Both the position numbers and the translations under genes were made by a program. DNA of 64,000 nucleotides from Congeria kusceri (Eukaryota > Mollusca > Bivalvia > Myida > Dreissenidae): positions 19,667,156 through 19,731,155 of the forward strand of contig CM051029.1 in assembly GCA_027627225.1 (NCBI GenBank), given 5' to 3'. Within the stretch, counting starts at the first letter, position 1, and each line of letters begins with the position of its first letter. Under the pieces are notes generated by a model. That model was not told where the DNA came from and searched no databases. It was given only the letters and a program-made list of their open reading frames with translations. Below are positions 1 through 9,623 of this stretch, in pieces.

Positions 1-764
1 TTAGGCCGCATGTACAACAAGTTTTGGATTATCGTATTCAACAGTGAATTTTATTTAAAAAAAGAAATCTGAAATGTAATTCTTCCTTATCACAAAAGCA
101 CATTTAAGTAATACTATACCAGTGGAGAAAAACGTTTTTAGGCAAATTGATTATTTCCTTTAAGGTGGTTTATTGATTATAAAATCCAGGATGATTAAGT
201 TTAAGCAAGAAAACATAATCAATTACTGTTTTCATTTTGTTTGCAGTATATTATTGTATTGTGTGTTTTTAATTTGTAGGTGAATAGAGCCTGTACAATT
301 TCCTAAATGCCTCTTGTGTAACCATAATACTATGAAAAAGGCTAAAATTCACTTAAAATTAAGGTACTGAAAAACAAACAGAAAACTGTGCTCGGCCTTA
401 GTTACGACACACTGCCGAATCATGTCCCATATATGGAAGTTCTACTACAACATCGGACGAAAACAACTATTTCCGGATTGTATTTTATTAAAAAACACAA
501 AATGTTACTTCCTGGTGGTTTGGGAATAAGAAAACTACATCCGCGAATCAATGGTAGTCGCGAATTTAGGGGAATTGATGATATAGGATATTTGTTTGTT
601 TTGCTAGAATGTCGATTTTAATTAACGAGTGATCAGGAACGTTTTTATTTCATGAGCGGCGCAGCCACGAGTGAATATATATATTTTCCATAATCACGAG
701 TGAATAATAAGTTGATATTCTTATGCTTTTTAACATTCATTTAATTGCTATATAATTGGGTTTT
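1..764. other. No gene recognised; A+T-rich flank
   Basis: No splice-flanked reading frame, RNA gene or known repeat is visible. A 77-codon open frame at 388-621 has no recognisable domain and is probably chance. Confidence 0.5.
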
Positions 765-1000
765 ATTAGCTCATCTGAGCACAACGTGCTCATTGTGAGC
801 TTTAAAGATCGCCTTTTGTCCGTCGTGCGTCGTGTGTCGTGCTTCGTGCGTCTTGTGTCTTGCGTCGTGTGTAAACATTTTCACTCAAAGAACATGTCCT
901 CCTAAACCAATGAGAAGATTTTCACCAAACGTCAAAGTAATGCTCGTTGGGTGACCCTCTTTTAAAATTGTGACTATGATGACGGGAATGTGTTTTAACA
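765..1000 (+). repeat. Bivalve interspersed repeat (AGCTCATCTGAGC / GTCCGTCGTGCGTCG type)
   Basis: The segment opens with AGCTCATCTGAGCACAACGT, continues with GTGAGCTTTAAAGATCGCC, then a run of imperfect CGTCGTGCGTCGTG(T) units, then text about 'tcctcctaaaccaatgagaag'. I recognise this order from a very common bivalve repeat. It has no coding capacity. The 3' limit is uncertain because family A exon-like sequence begins immediately after. Confidence 0.75.
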
Positions 1001-1001
1001 G

Positions 1002-1186
1002 GAAGATATAATTAGACGTTTCCAAGAAACGGGCTGTGGATATACGAGGAACTGTCATGAGAAATTTGACGCCTCCGAAATAAGAACTCACATTCTCGAT
1101 ATGCGGGAAATGACGAAAGAAGAACAAGAAATATATGTAAAGAGGTGTTCGGCCAAATGTCCTAAGACAGACTGTACAAAGCATGG
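1002..1186 (+). pseudogene. Family A (transposon-like, uncharacterised) N-terminal exon
   Basis: An open block lies between an acceptor (TTTTAACAG, ending 1001) and a donor (GG|GTAAAA, 1187). The peptide runs EDIIRRFQETGCGYTRNC... and contains RTHILDMREMTKEEQEIYV followed by a Cys-rich end (RCSAKCPKTDC). From memory this resembles the N-terminal part of a large multicopy family of uncharacterised invertebrate proteins that look transposon-derived. Two further blocks of the same family follow at 1551 and 1759 in the expected order, but linking sequence is degenerate and includes stops, so I call the locus a relic. The biochemical activity of the family is not known to me. Confidence 0.5.
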
Positions 1187-1550
1187 GTAAAAGCGGATGC
1201 GAATCCGTGGCAAACACACCTTCCATGGCCATGAAGTGTGTGCAACCACATTTCAGTTTAATTTTGACATTGGCCGATGGGCCTTACAATAAATAAGACA
1301 GTCAAAGAATATGACCGGTCCTTGACCGCGCCAATACGGAAATACTGGAAGGAAACCAGGACGCGCTCTTGGCTTTACGGTTGTTGAGCGTCTGGTCCAA
1401 TGCATCTGTAATAATGCAGACTAATTTGGAATTCCACAGCCTGGAGCTCCGCGTGGGAGATATGACACTTCACGGATTTATCTCCACAGCGGTTCAACGA
1501 AAATGAACATACATAAGCTGTACAAATCAAGCTGCCAAGAAGCTGGTTAG

Positions 1551-1760
1551 CATTTTGTTGATAAGAGTGCATTCCAGTCAATATGGAATGCGAGCATCCA
1601 ACACATAAAGGTTACTTCACCCAGACATGCTAGGTGTGCCACACGTGAGAAGCTAAGACAGACAATAATGGCCTCTATACTAGAAGAAGACAAACGCGCT
1701 ACCACTGAAGAAATACAAAATCATATTTTCAGCCTAATTAAAAAAGCAAAAGAAACATAA
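1551..1760 (+). pseudogene. Family A internal fragment
   Basis: A 69-codon open frame starts after a stop at 1548-1550 and ends at TAA 1758-1760. It has protein-like text: HFVDKSAFQSIWNASIQHI, then TSPRHARCATREKLRQTIM and ILEEDKRATTEEIQNHIFS. The Cys-containing 'SPRHARCATREKLRQ' segment followed by a charged helix matches the middle of family A as I remember it. The fragment lacks a start codon and runs straight into the next block in another frame, so it is decayed coding sequence rather than a free gene. Confidence 0.5.
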
Positions 1761-1956
1761 CATCTTTGTCCAGCAGAAAAAAACAAACCACTACACATCT
1801 GGTTTCTCCCAAAACGTTTCCATACCTCACCATGCCCGACAGATGGGACCTTTATACTTTACTTCACTAAGGGAAGTACACATCTTTGGAAGGGCAATAG
1901 ACGGACAGGTAGCATCTGTTGGCAACGAAATAATACTGGCTCAGTTCACAGAGTAG
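1759..1956 (+). pseudogene. Family A internal fragment with PHHARQMGPLYF motif
   Basis: In the frame of 1771, the sequence reads HYTSGFSQNVSIPHHARQMG and then PLYFTSLREVHIFGRAIDGQ, up to a stop at 1954-1956. The 'Q.V..PHHARQ.GP.YF....V.IFG' pattern is the most recognisable block of the family and normally follows the helix block at 1551-1757. A frame change separates the two. A second frame is also open across this stretch, but its composition is not protein-like. The downstream catalytic-looking part of the family was not found here. Confidence 0.55.
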
Positions 1957-2235
1957 GAATTGTTGAGTTCATTTTCGGCCCACCTAAGAACAAAGTATTC
2001 TCTGGGGGATTGTTTGTCCGTTATTTGTTAACAACTAGCATGCAGACCTAATAGAGACTTTACCTTAAAAAATCACATGAATTCAATGTTAAGACATATT
2101 TGTTCTTAATGACCAGCTCAAGTGCACCATTTGATATGTTGTATTTTATCAATGATGTTAAGTATCATTGCATTGTTGTATATATTTTCAGGGACTCTGG
2201 TTTGGACTACTACATAATGTGGCGAATGAGCACAG

Positions 2236-3575
2236 CTGGGTGTTGGACTGGCGGAGTTTCCTGTGAATGTTCCCATGGTCCCTTGCCAGATTAAAGAGAA
2301 CTGGAGTGAATTGAAAAGGGCAGTTTCTCCACATGACGCTTTAGGGGAGAAAGTTGGTGATAGAAGATTCCTTAACAGCAAACCATACTATATGAATGCT
2401 AGGTAAATGTAAGATTAAAATTATGGATACAGCGCTCTGGCTGTATGGCATAAGCAATTTAGTTGTCAAATTTGGTTTATACGTTTAATTCTTTCTTCAT
2501 TGAAAACACACCCAATATTTTGTTTGTAATTTGCACTCTTAGTCTGGAATAATGGCTGTGCTGTTACCTCATTAACTACTAGGGTAATATGGTAATTTCA
2601 GTGTAACGGTGTGTGATTGGGCCTAAAGCCAGTACCACTGAGTTTGTTCAAGATATGAAACCAATGAATCAGTTTTAAAAAGTTTTTGGTAATTCATAGT
2701 GTTATAATATATGTAAACATCTGATTATCAAGTTGTTATTGTGTATCAGTGTAATTGTATTACTCTGTATTGTTCTGTTGTCTTTAAAAGAGTACTGCTG
2801 AGTTGGAAACGTTCAACAGTCAAATACTCATGTATGCGGCAAAACGGTTCTCGTCCACGACACCAGTATACCGCGCAAGAAACATTCTTGCTGCCGTAGA
2901 CCACAATAACCACTTGCAAAGAGAGCAGAACATGAACAAAGATGAATCAGCAGGGTAGGTTGGCAGTTTTCAAGTGAGCATTTTAGCTAAAGGAACAATT
3001 ACTGATACAGTTGTGTCAACATCATGTACACTGGTTATAAAGCGAGACTTAATGCGAATAACTGATTGAGTCATTCAGGACTGTCAAGCTAAAAGTGCAC
3101 CTTATTTTTGGTATTTGAATCATACAATTGAGGCCTAGCAATTGTTCATATATATATCAATTTGCATATAAAGCACTGTTTTAATGAAATTGAAACAAAC
3201 ACAGAATAAAAAGGCAGTGCACAGTATGTAAAAGTTTAAATATTTTAAAAGTATTATATGTGGACACACACTGTTTCAATAACTACACCCCAAAATTGAT
3301 GACACAATGATGTTTGATTTTCAGATTTGGTCACACATTCGACAAAAAGAGTGCCAGGTGGTCTGTGAGGCCAGTCAAGCAGCAGAAGACCTATCCCCAC
3401 ATGGCCGGTATCAGGACTGTGCTTCAACCGTGGCTAGCTGCTAAAAACCTCTTTCTTCTGTGTTGGGCTTGGCTGAATCAGACCCCCGCAGATTATAAAA
3501 TCGATAGCACCTGTTGAACCACCTCAGAAACGAGAAATGATTGAAAAGTTGAAATCAAGATATAAAAACAAATAA
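2236..3575 (+). pseudogene. Family B (uncharacterised multicopy protein) 3' half, four exons, frameshifted C-terminus
   Basis: Exons: 2236-2402, 2793-2954, 3325-3517 (frame then lost), with tail coding to 3575. Split codons join exactly: AG|T gives Ser, GG|A gives Gly. Exon 1 ends SPHDALGEKVGDRRFLNS / KPYYMNA. Exon 2 holds STAELETFNSQILMYAAKRF and PVYRARNILAAVDHNNH. Exon 3 has FDKKSARWSVRPVKQQKTYP. This is the C-terminal region of a multicopy family in aquatic animals, function unknown to me. The family's usual ending survives in other frames: VLGLAESDPRRL in the frame of 3460 and IAPVEPPQKREMIEKLKSRY in the frame of 3501, before TAA at 3573-3575. Two frame changes within 60 bases mean a pseudogene, unless they are assembly errors. 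An AATAAA overlaps the stop (3571-3576). No 5' half was found. Confidence 0.65.
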
Positions 3576-3576
3576 A
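3571..3576 (+). promoter_or_regulatory. Candidate polyadenylation signal AATAAA for the family B locus
   Basis: AATAAA overlaps the final TAA of the family B tail. It would give a very short 3' UTR. Weak on its own; AATAAA is common in such A+T-rich DNA. Confidence 0.3.
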
Positions 3577-3727
3577 ATACACACTAGTGTACAGCCATGT
3601 GTTCAGATTAGTTGGGCTATGTAATGATGGAATTGTGTTTACTCACTCATTTCGTGAGTAAATTTATTATTCTCTATTCTTAAATACTGAGAAATAGAAC
3701 TATCAAAAAGACTTGCAAATACATCAC

Positions 3728-3853
3728 AATTATCAGCATCATCATCACATAATAATTATGATAATCTCATCAACATTACGATCATTATCTCCATCACGGT
3801 CACCATAATCATCACCATAGTTGGCATCACCATCATCATCATCACCATCATCA
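3728..3853. repeat. Imperfect (ATC)n microsatellite
   Basis: A run of ATC/CATCAT triplets with interruptions (AATAATTATGATAATC), densest at 3825-3853. Confidence 0.8.
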
Positions 3854-4044
3854 ATCTTTATTCATGTCAATATTAAAACAAAGCACAAATAGCAATGGAT
3901 ATTTGTTTTGACAGCATTTTCGAATAAACAAAGAGAGAATAAATTAATGGTATAAAATAAAATGTATAACCTTTCCTTAAATCGTCTTAACGCCTGTCAA
4001 AGTATTCAACTAAAAATAACAAACTGTCCAATGATGGTTTATCC

Positions 4045-4375
4045 ATCTGGCTAACACATCAAACTAGCCAAATAGCTTTCCAAATGGCCAACTGGTCAAC
4101 TGGCCTTTACATGTCATTAACAAACTAGCCCACTGGCTTTCCAATGGCCAACTGGTCAACTGGCCTACACATGTCAACTGACAAACCAGCCAACTGGCTT
4201 CTCATTCTGGCCAACTGGCCTACACTTTAAAGTAGCCAACTGGCTTTCCAAATGGCATGCACATGTCAATTGACCAACCAGCCAAATGGCTTCTCGTTCT
4301 GGCCAACTGGCCAACACATCAAACTATCCAACTGACTTTCCAAATTGCCAACTGGCATACACATGTCAACTTACA
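4045..4375. repeat. Minisatellite built on CCAACTGGC
   Basis: About a dozen imperfect copies of CCAACTGG(C), embedded in longer units such as 'ggctttccaaatggccaact', 'ggtcaactggcc' and 'acacatgtcaact'. It produces a spurious 64-codon frame at 4257-4451. Confidence 0.8.
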
Positions 4376-5239
4376 GTCTGAAAATTTTACCCAACTGCTT
4401 TCCGATGAAGACTGCCGCATGACCATCTTCGCACGAAAACTGTTGGAATAACTGCTGTCGTCTAAAGCACACACTATCAGGTACTAAAATTATACTAACA
4501 CAAGTATATAGATCATGTCGTGATTATCTCATATACACATACTCATGTATCAACCTTTGTGGCTATCAAAAATGTCCCCCATCCACTGCAACACTATTAA
4601 TGAAAAAGAAATGAAAGAGCAATATATTAAAATCGCATAAAAGTGCACATAGTGATGCATTAAGTTTGTTCAACGCAGCTGCAATATTTGTGAGATTTAT
4701 CCATTACCACCAATCCAGAGAAGTGCGCATATATCTTCAGGGGCACTCCATACATGAATCAGTGATAATGAGCGATTCACGTAACTGCGAGCGGGATACG
4801 CAACCATACTGGTCATTATATTTGTTTCTTTAGTTTGTCTGTATAATTTAAATTTTAATGCCAGGGGGACGTATGAGGACACATGGCTCTAGATCAGTGT
4901 TAATGAGCCTTCAGCACCTCCCGAATCCTCTAATCAAAAAATATGCAGCTTGAAGTGAAGACACTTGAGTATTACACTAGCCTATAACATGAAACAAAAA
5001 TGAGGTGCATTCCGATACGCATGATTAAAATTAAATATTACAATAAATAACATCCTGTATTCACTTAATAAAGCAACAATAAACATGAACATATTATATA
5101 TAGGCTTTTACATAAATACAACGAAAGCTCTAATCATTAGACTGAAATAAAATTATTCAGAATTACAAAATTAAAAACTCATGTCACACAATTAAGTATT
5201 TAATAAAGCATAAATAATCAGATATATTAAATATATACG
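4376..5239. other. No gene recognised
   Basis: A+T-rich sequence with no supported exon or known repeat. Minus-strand open frame 4697-4882 has no protein-like features. Confidence 0.5.
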
Positions 5240-5400
5240 GAATATTATGCTAGTCAGTTGTTCCAAGAGTGTGTATTAGTCGAGTGGCTTGTGTGATGAC
5301 GTACCACACGAGAGGTGGAGCCTCGAATGTGATACGAAATAACGCAAGCCACAAGACTAAAAAAAACATTCTCTTGGAACAATTGACTAGCGTAATATTC
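5240..5400. mobile_element. Hairpin MITE-like element, about 161 bp
   Basis: The left end GAATATTATGCTAGTCAGTT / GTTCCAAGAG is matched by the reverse complement of the right end (5370-5400), with two mismatches over about 31 bases. The arms continue inward more loosely: AGTCGAGTGGCTTGTG pairs with GCAAGCCACAAGACT. There is no coding content. This is a non-autonomous inverted-repeat element; the superfamily is not assigned because target duplications are unclear in the A+T-rich flanks. Confidence 0.7.
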
Positions 5401-6202
5401 ATTTTATTATATACCACGATAAACTTCAAATGTGCATTTACCTTATTTTATTTGTTTAAAAACTACAATAATGACTAATTATTGTAGTATAAATTACATT
5501 TGTTGACATAACTCTATGATGACGTCATTCAAAAAGAAGTCCGGCTAGTATGGTAATACGGGATTGGAAAAATAGCGAGTAGCATAATACGGGATTTTGT
5601 TTCTGACGACATGTATTTCACCGATTGATACAGCATGTATTTTATTAAGATTGTAAAGAGGTATATAATAAAAGCAATTACGCACACACCGATAGCTCGC
5701 AAATTTGGACTGAAATAGATAATATTTCTAATTACAACACTAACACATACGCATATCACATCTTGAATGACAACTGTCAATAAATTGTATTCAAATCAAA
5801 TCACCATTCACCAATGCTAATCATCTTTGTTATTAACGTGTCAAGCATGACTTAGCATCTGCTGATCATATTTCTATCATTACTCTTTTATCACACTTTG
5901 TGTACAGATGTAAATATTATAAATTAATAATTGACATAACGTTTCAGGTTATTTTAAGTGTATTATTTTTTTTATATAACTAGGAATAGTTTATTTAAAA
6001 CTGGTTAAATGTATACAATTAATAATTATAACTACATCATTAATTATATATATATTTTGTATGTCTTAAAATGATAATGTAATAGCCGTCATTATCAATT
6101 ATAATGTTTATATATAATTATATATTAGTATTTTATATATAATTAATTTATCATTACCTATATTATACTTATTGTACCGCTCTAAAGATTAGAAATAAAG
6201 AA
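5401..6202. other. No gene recognised; very A+T-rich
   Basis: Long ATA/TAT tracts (for example 6040-6160) and no supported exon. Confidence 0.5.
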
Positions 6203-7826
6203 TTGACATTACCCTCGCCTGTCATATGGCGGTGAATAACGGTGAAATTTACAATTCCACGCAACACATGTTGTTTTTTTATTTACTATTTAGATTATTT
6301 TGCCCGTAAACTATGTAGCACTATATTCATATTATTCAAAATTTTGATGTATTCACAAAACGTTTTTCATCAATTCATTTCGTTTCGCAACACACTTAAC
6401 CACTTTTGATCCCAAAATAAGCAGGTTGAAGCACTTTTTTTATATTCTCCCGGTGAAAACACGCATATTTAAGCATTCTCGTACACTTCTGAGCAAGTTT
6501 GAAGAAGCAGCTTGAAATGCGAGCACTTTCAAGGATCTGTATGAAGCCTGCTCCCACTAAAATGTGTAAATCCGCAGTTTTGCTTTCTCCACCATGATCA
6601 GTAACATAAATTCTTTTGATGTCTTGCACTGGGAACTATCTGCTCATTCACAGATCCACTAGCTTGCTTATGGCACTTAAAAAAACAACCATAATTTAGA
6701 AGTGTTTTGTGTACAACAATGACTGAATTACAAAAAACCAACTTCATTGTATGAGCTATGCAATTTTGCAAGTGATCTGTAAATTTAGTATATGTCTTAA
6801 AAAACAAAGCATAATAATCAAACAACAAAATAAAACAAAAAGCAAACTGATTAATCAAAATAAGCTTACAAAGACTTAGCTGACAGGGCATGTTATTATT
6901 TAAATCACGTGTAACGTTTTATCAAGATTGCATACATTATACAAAAATATCCAGTATCATTAGGGCTAGTGAAACACAATATATTTTCCACAATAAGTTA
7001 TAACGTTAGTTAGAAACTAATATAACAAACGAAATGCTGCCTTGCCCTTTGAAGTTTTCTACTTTAGCTGCAACCGGTGTTTCTTTTCTCCAGTTCAAAG
7101 TGACACATCATAATTTAGTTTTTAGACATCTCAAGAAGCTTAGATATGAAATCCTGGAATATGCAATATATTTAATTGATTAATTGATTGTTCTTGTTTT
7201 TATATATGATATATATTTTATTGCTAGATATTCATATTAAAATATAAACTAATTAAATATAAAAATTAAAATATATATATGAGCCGTTCCACGACAAAAC
7301 CTGCGTTAATGACCAAAAAAGCATTTCTTATATTTATATAGTTAATTATTGCGCAATTGAATTGAATGGCGTATAAAATACTGTTATGCTTTTTCGTTTT
7401 ACGTAGCTATGACAACAACATGTACATGCACCATTCACAAAAATGACATTGACGTTGTTTCATTTTCGATCGGATTATATGACTTTCATGGCGTTGCCAT
7501 TATGCAAACGTGACAGTCACAATACTATAAAAATGTCAAATTAAATTTAATGAAAAGAACATAATACACGTGAAACGTGTAATAAATAATCAATATGTGA
7601 TATGTACGGTCATTGGATATGTTATTTGTTAAATATCATTATGTGGGCGGTGGTCATGGGGATCTCCTTGTGAGACTGTTTCAGGACACATAACTCTTCC
7701 TCTGGCTGATCATCTGCTTTCTAAAAGAAAACCATGCCCGGCGCCGATGATTCGAGCCTGAAGTACTGGTATTTCCTGAAACATATTAAGTAAATACCAA
7801 CGGTTAATACATGTCAGCTGTCGTTC
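6203..7826. repeat. Left inverted arm of foldback
   Basis: Pairs with 9624-11223. On the minus strand it carries open stretches 6598-6891 and 6396-6629; the latter reads SKTADLHILVGAGFIQILES... . The equivalent outward frame is kept in the right arm (10876-11100, GAGFIQILESARISSCFFK), although neighbouring parts are frameshifted. I do not recognise this protein. Confidence 0.75.
7622..7775 (-). pseudogene. Family A terminal exon, left-arm copy (premature stop)
   Basis: The minus-strand acceptor TATGTTTCAG is followed by the frame KYQYFRLESSAPGMVFF, then a TAG at 7721-7723. The frame continues after it as KADDQPEEELCVLKQSHKEI to TAA at 7622-7624. The right-arm copy has Lys in place of the TAG and is fully open. 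The preceding family A exon (8043-8197) lies upstream on the same strand, so this looks like one decayed gene end. Confidence 0.55.
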
Positions 7827-8042
7827 TGGTATACAATCAAATGCATTTACAATTAATTATGTGTAAACAAGTTGTGATAATTAAACCTATAAAGTAAACA
7901 TGTTTATTTTGAACGGGCTTAAAGATAATTTTAGACACTAGATAACTTTGATTTCACAAAGATACTTATATTTCTGGTATGTGTGCGTGCGTGTGCGGTT
8001 TGTCCCGTGATTTTGTACAGGATGGTGAAGCGTGCAACCAAC

Positions 8043-8197
8043 CTTATCCCGGGTATTGCCTTAATACCTTAAACATTGTTAACAGGGAACTCATCCAGTC
8101 CCGCGAGCGCCATGTCGGATAACGGACAGCCTCGTTTACATTCGATGACTTGTTGACTATATCCTGAAGCTGCTGCACGCTGTCACAGTCATATCGT
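8043..8197 (-). pseudogene. Family A penultimate exon in foldback centre
   Basis: On the minus strand, acceptor GTTTCAG precedes the peptide RYDCDSVQQLQDIVNKSSNV and then NEAVRYPTWRSRDWMSSLLTMFK. Donor G|GTTGGTTG follows at 8041-8042. The 'RYP.W..RDW...L..MF' block immediately precedes the KYQYFRL exon in the family as I remember it. Joining to the exon at 7775 in the right phase needs one base more than is present near the donor (..CCCGGGATAAG), so a single-base deletion is likely. No upstream exons of this copy were found. Confidence 0.5.
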
Positions 8198-8426
8198 CTG
8201 AAACGAGCCGTTAAACAAATAGGTAGATCTTAGATAATGTACCACGTCTTATAGCAGCTTAAATGGACATGTACTCATTATTGGTTACCTGTTCATGTCA
8301 ATACATACAAATGACTTCAGAAATTATGCTTTATCGGGTAGTCATAGTATGCTTATGTTTAGTTACATATTTAAAAACATTAGTGTATTGTATTAATAAC
8401 AACATATATTTATAATAACTTATTGT

Positions 8427-8540
8427 TATTATTATATTTATTATTATTAGTAGTAGTAGTAGTAGTAGTTGTAGCAGTAGTAGTAGTAGTAGTAGTAGTA
8501 GAAGTAGAAGTAGTAGCAATAGTAGTAGTTGTAGTACGGA
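8427..8540. repeat. (TAG)n / (TAA)n microsatellite
   Basis: Perfect and near-perfect TAG triplets with GTAGCAG and GAAGTAG interruptions lie in the centre of the foldback. It generates poly-Leu and poly-Thr frames on the minus strand that are not genes. Confidence 0.95.
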
Positions 8541-9126
8541 TTATCTCGGATTGACTCGTTATTGTACGTAAACAGTGTCGCGTAAATATTGTAAACATAC
8601 TTTATTGTTATAGATTTCGTTTTCATTCTTGTTTGTTCGAGAGATTTAAGAACAGTTATATTGCTACAGAGGACATTCAGAATTAAATCATTTCCTGAAA
8701 TGGTAAAGTATGTATTTGATATTGCTTTGATTTTTTAATTGAAATATCCGAACTATATTTTCGGATATTACTCTAGGATGGTATACTAACCCACTGGTTT
8801 CGACGTAGGTTTTAGAATCAGAGCTCCTTTTAATTTGCATTTATTTTATATGTACTAAATTTTTTAAACCTGTATTACCAATTATTACCACTCGCATGGC
8901 AGTTAACAAATATTTAAGAAAATAATTCCCGTGTTTCCAGTATCCTGACTCCTGAACATTACATTTTGACTTCTTGGAATCTCATGCGTTAGTTTTTTAA
9001 AATCTACTAAACAACCGGACATATTACTCAAATAGTGTGTATCTTACTGTATTATGCAAGTGCCTTTTTAAATACTATAAGCAACTGTTTTACATTGATC
9101 ATTATTATATTATTGCTCAAATACAG

Positions 9127-9377
9127 GAATCAGACAGAACATCCACTTCGTCTGACAGTATACGGAGAAAAAGCACAGCATCCACTTCTTCTGACAGTCC
9201 ACTCAGAAAAACAATAGGTGGTGTTCAGAAAATAGGAGGGAGGGGGCAAGGCGGGGCAAAAGGACACGGAAGATCCAAATGACAAGGAAGGGCAAGAGGT
9301 CAAAGAAGAGGTAGAGGACGAGGTGCAAGTCAGGTGGCAACTCCGGTACAGCAGGACAGCGGAAGGAAATCGTCAAG
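9127..9377 (+). pseudogene. Arg/Gly-rich exon, one in-frame stop, spliced to family A end
   Basis: Acceptor ATACAG ends at 9126 and donor CAAG|GTTTGA is at 9378. The peptide is Ser/Thr-rich (RTSTSSDSIRRKSTASTSSD), then an RGG-like tract (GGRGQGGAKGHGRSK), a TGA at about 9280-9282, and in the same frame QGRARGQRRGRGRGASQ, ending GRKSSR. It ends in phase 2 (AG|), and the next exon at 9676 begins with G, so the join restores Arg and enters KYQYFRL in frame. The RG tract suggests a nucleic-acid-binding linker, which is inference. The TGA could be a decayed CGA. Confidence 0.5.
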
Positions 9378-9623
9378 GTTTGAATGCTTCACTTCTTTTG
9401 TAATAAAGGTATTGTTAACACAGTAACTAGTTAATCAGACAACTTGGTTTGGTATTCTTACATTATTATCCTTCATATTTAAATAAAACTGACTTAATAT
9501 GCCTATTACATTCTGTTATTTTGATATACTTTTTTCTTCTGATTTATTGTATTTATTTTTTAACTAAAACATTCTGTATTTAATTTCAAGCAGTGAATGC
9601 AGTATAATAGTCATTGTGTGAGC

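Noticed and set aside
5269..5478. 69-codon open frame
   Set aside because: It begins within the MITE hairpin and runs into A+T-rich flank; no protein-like features.
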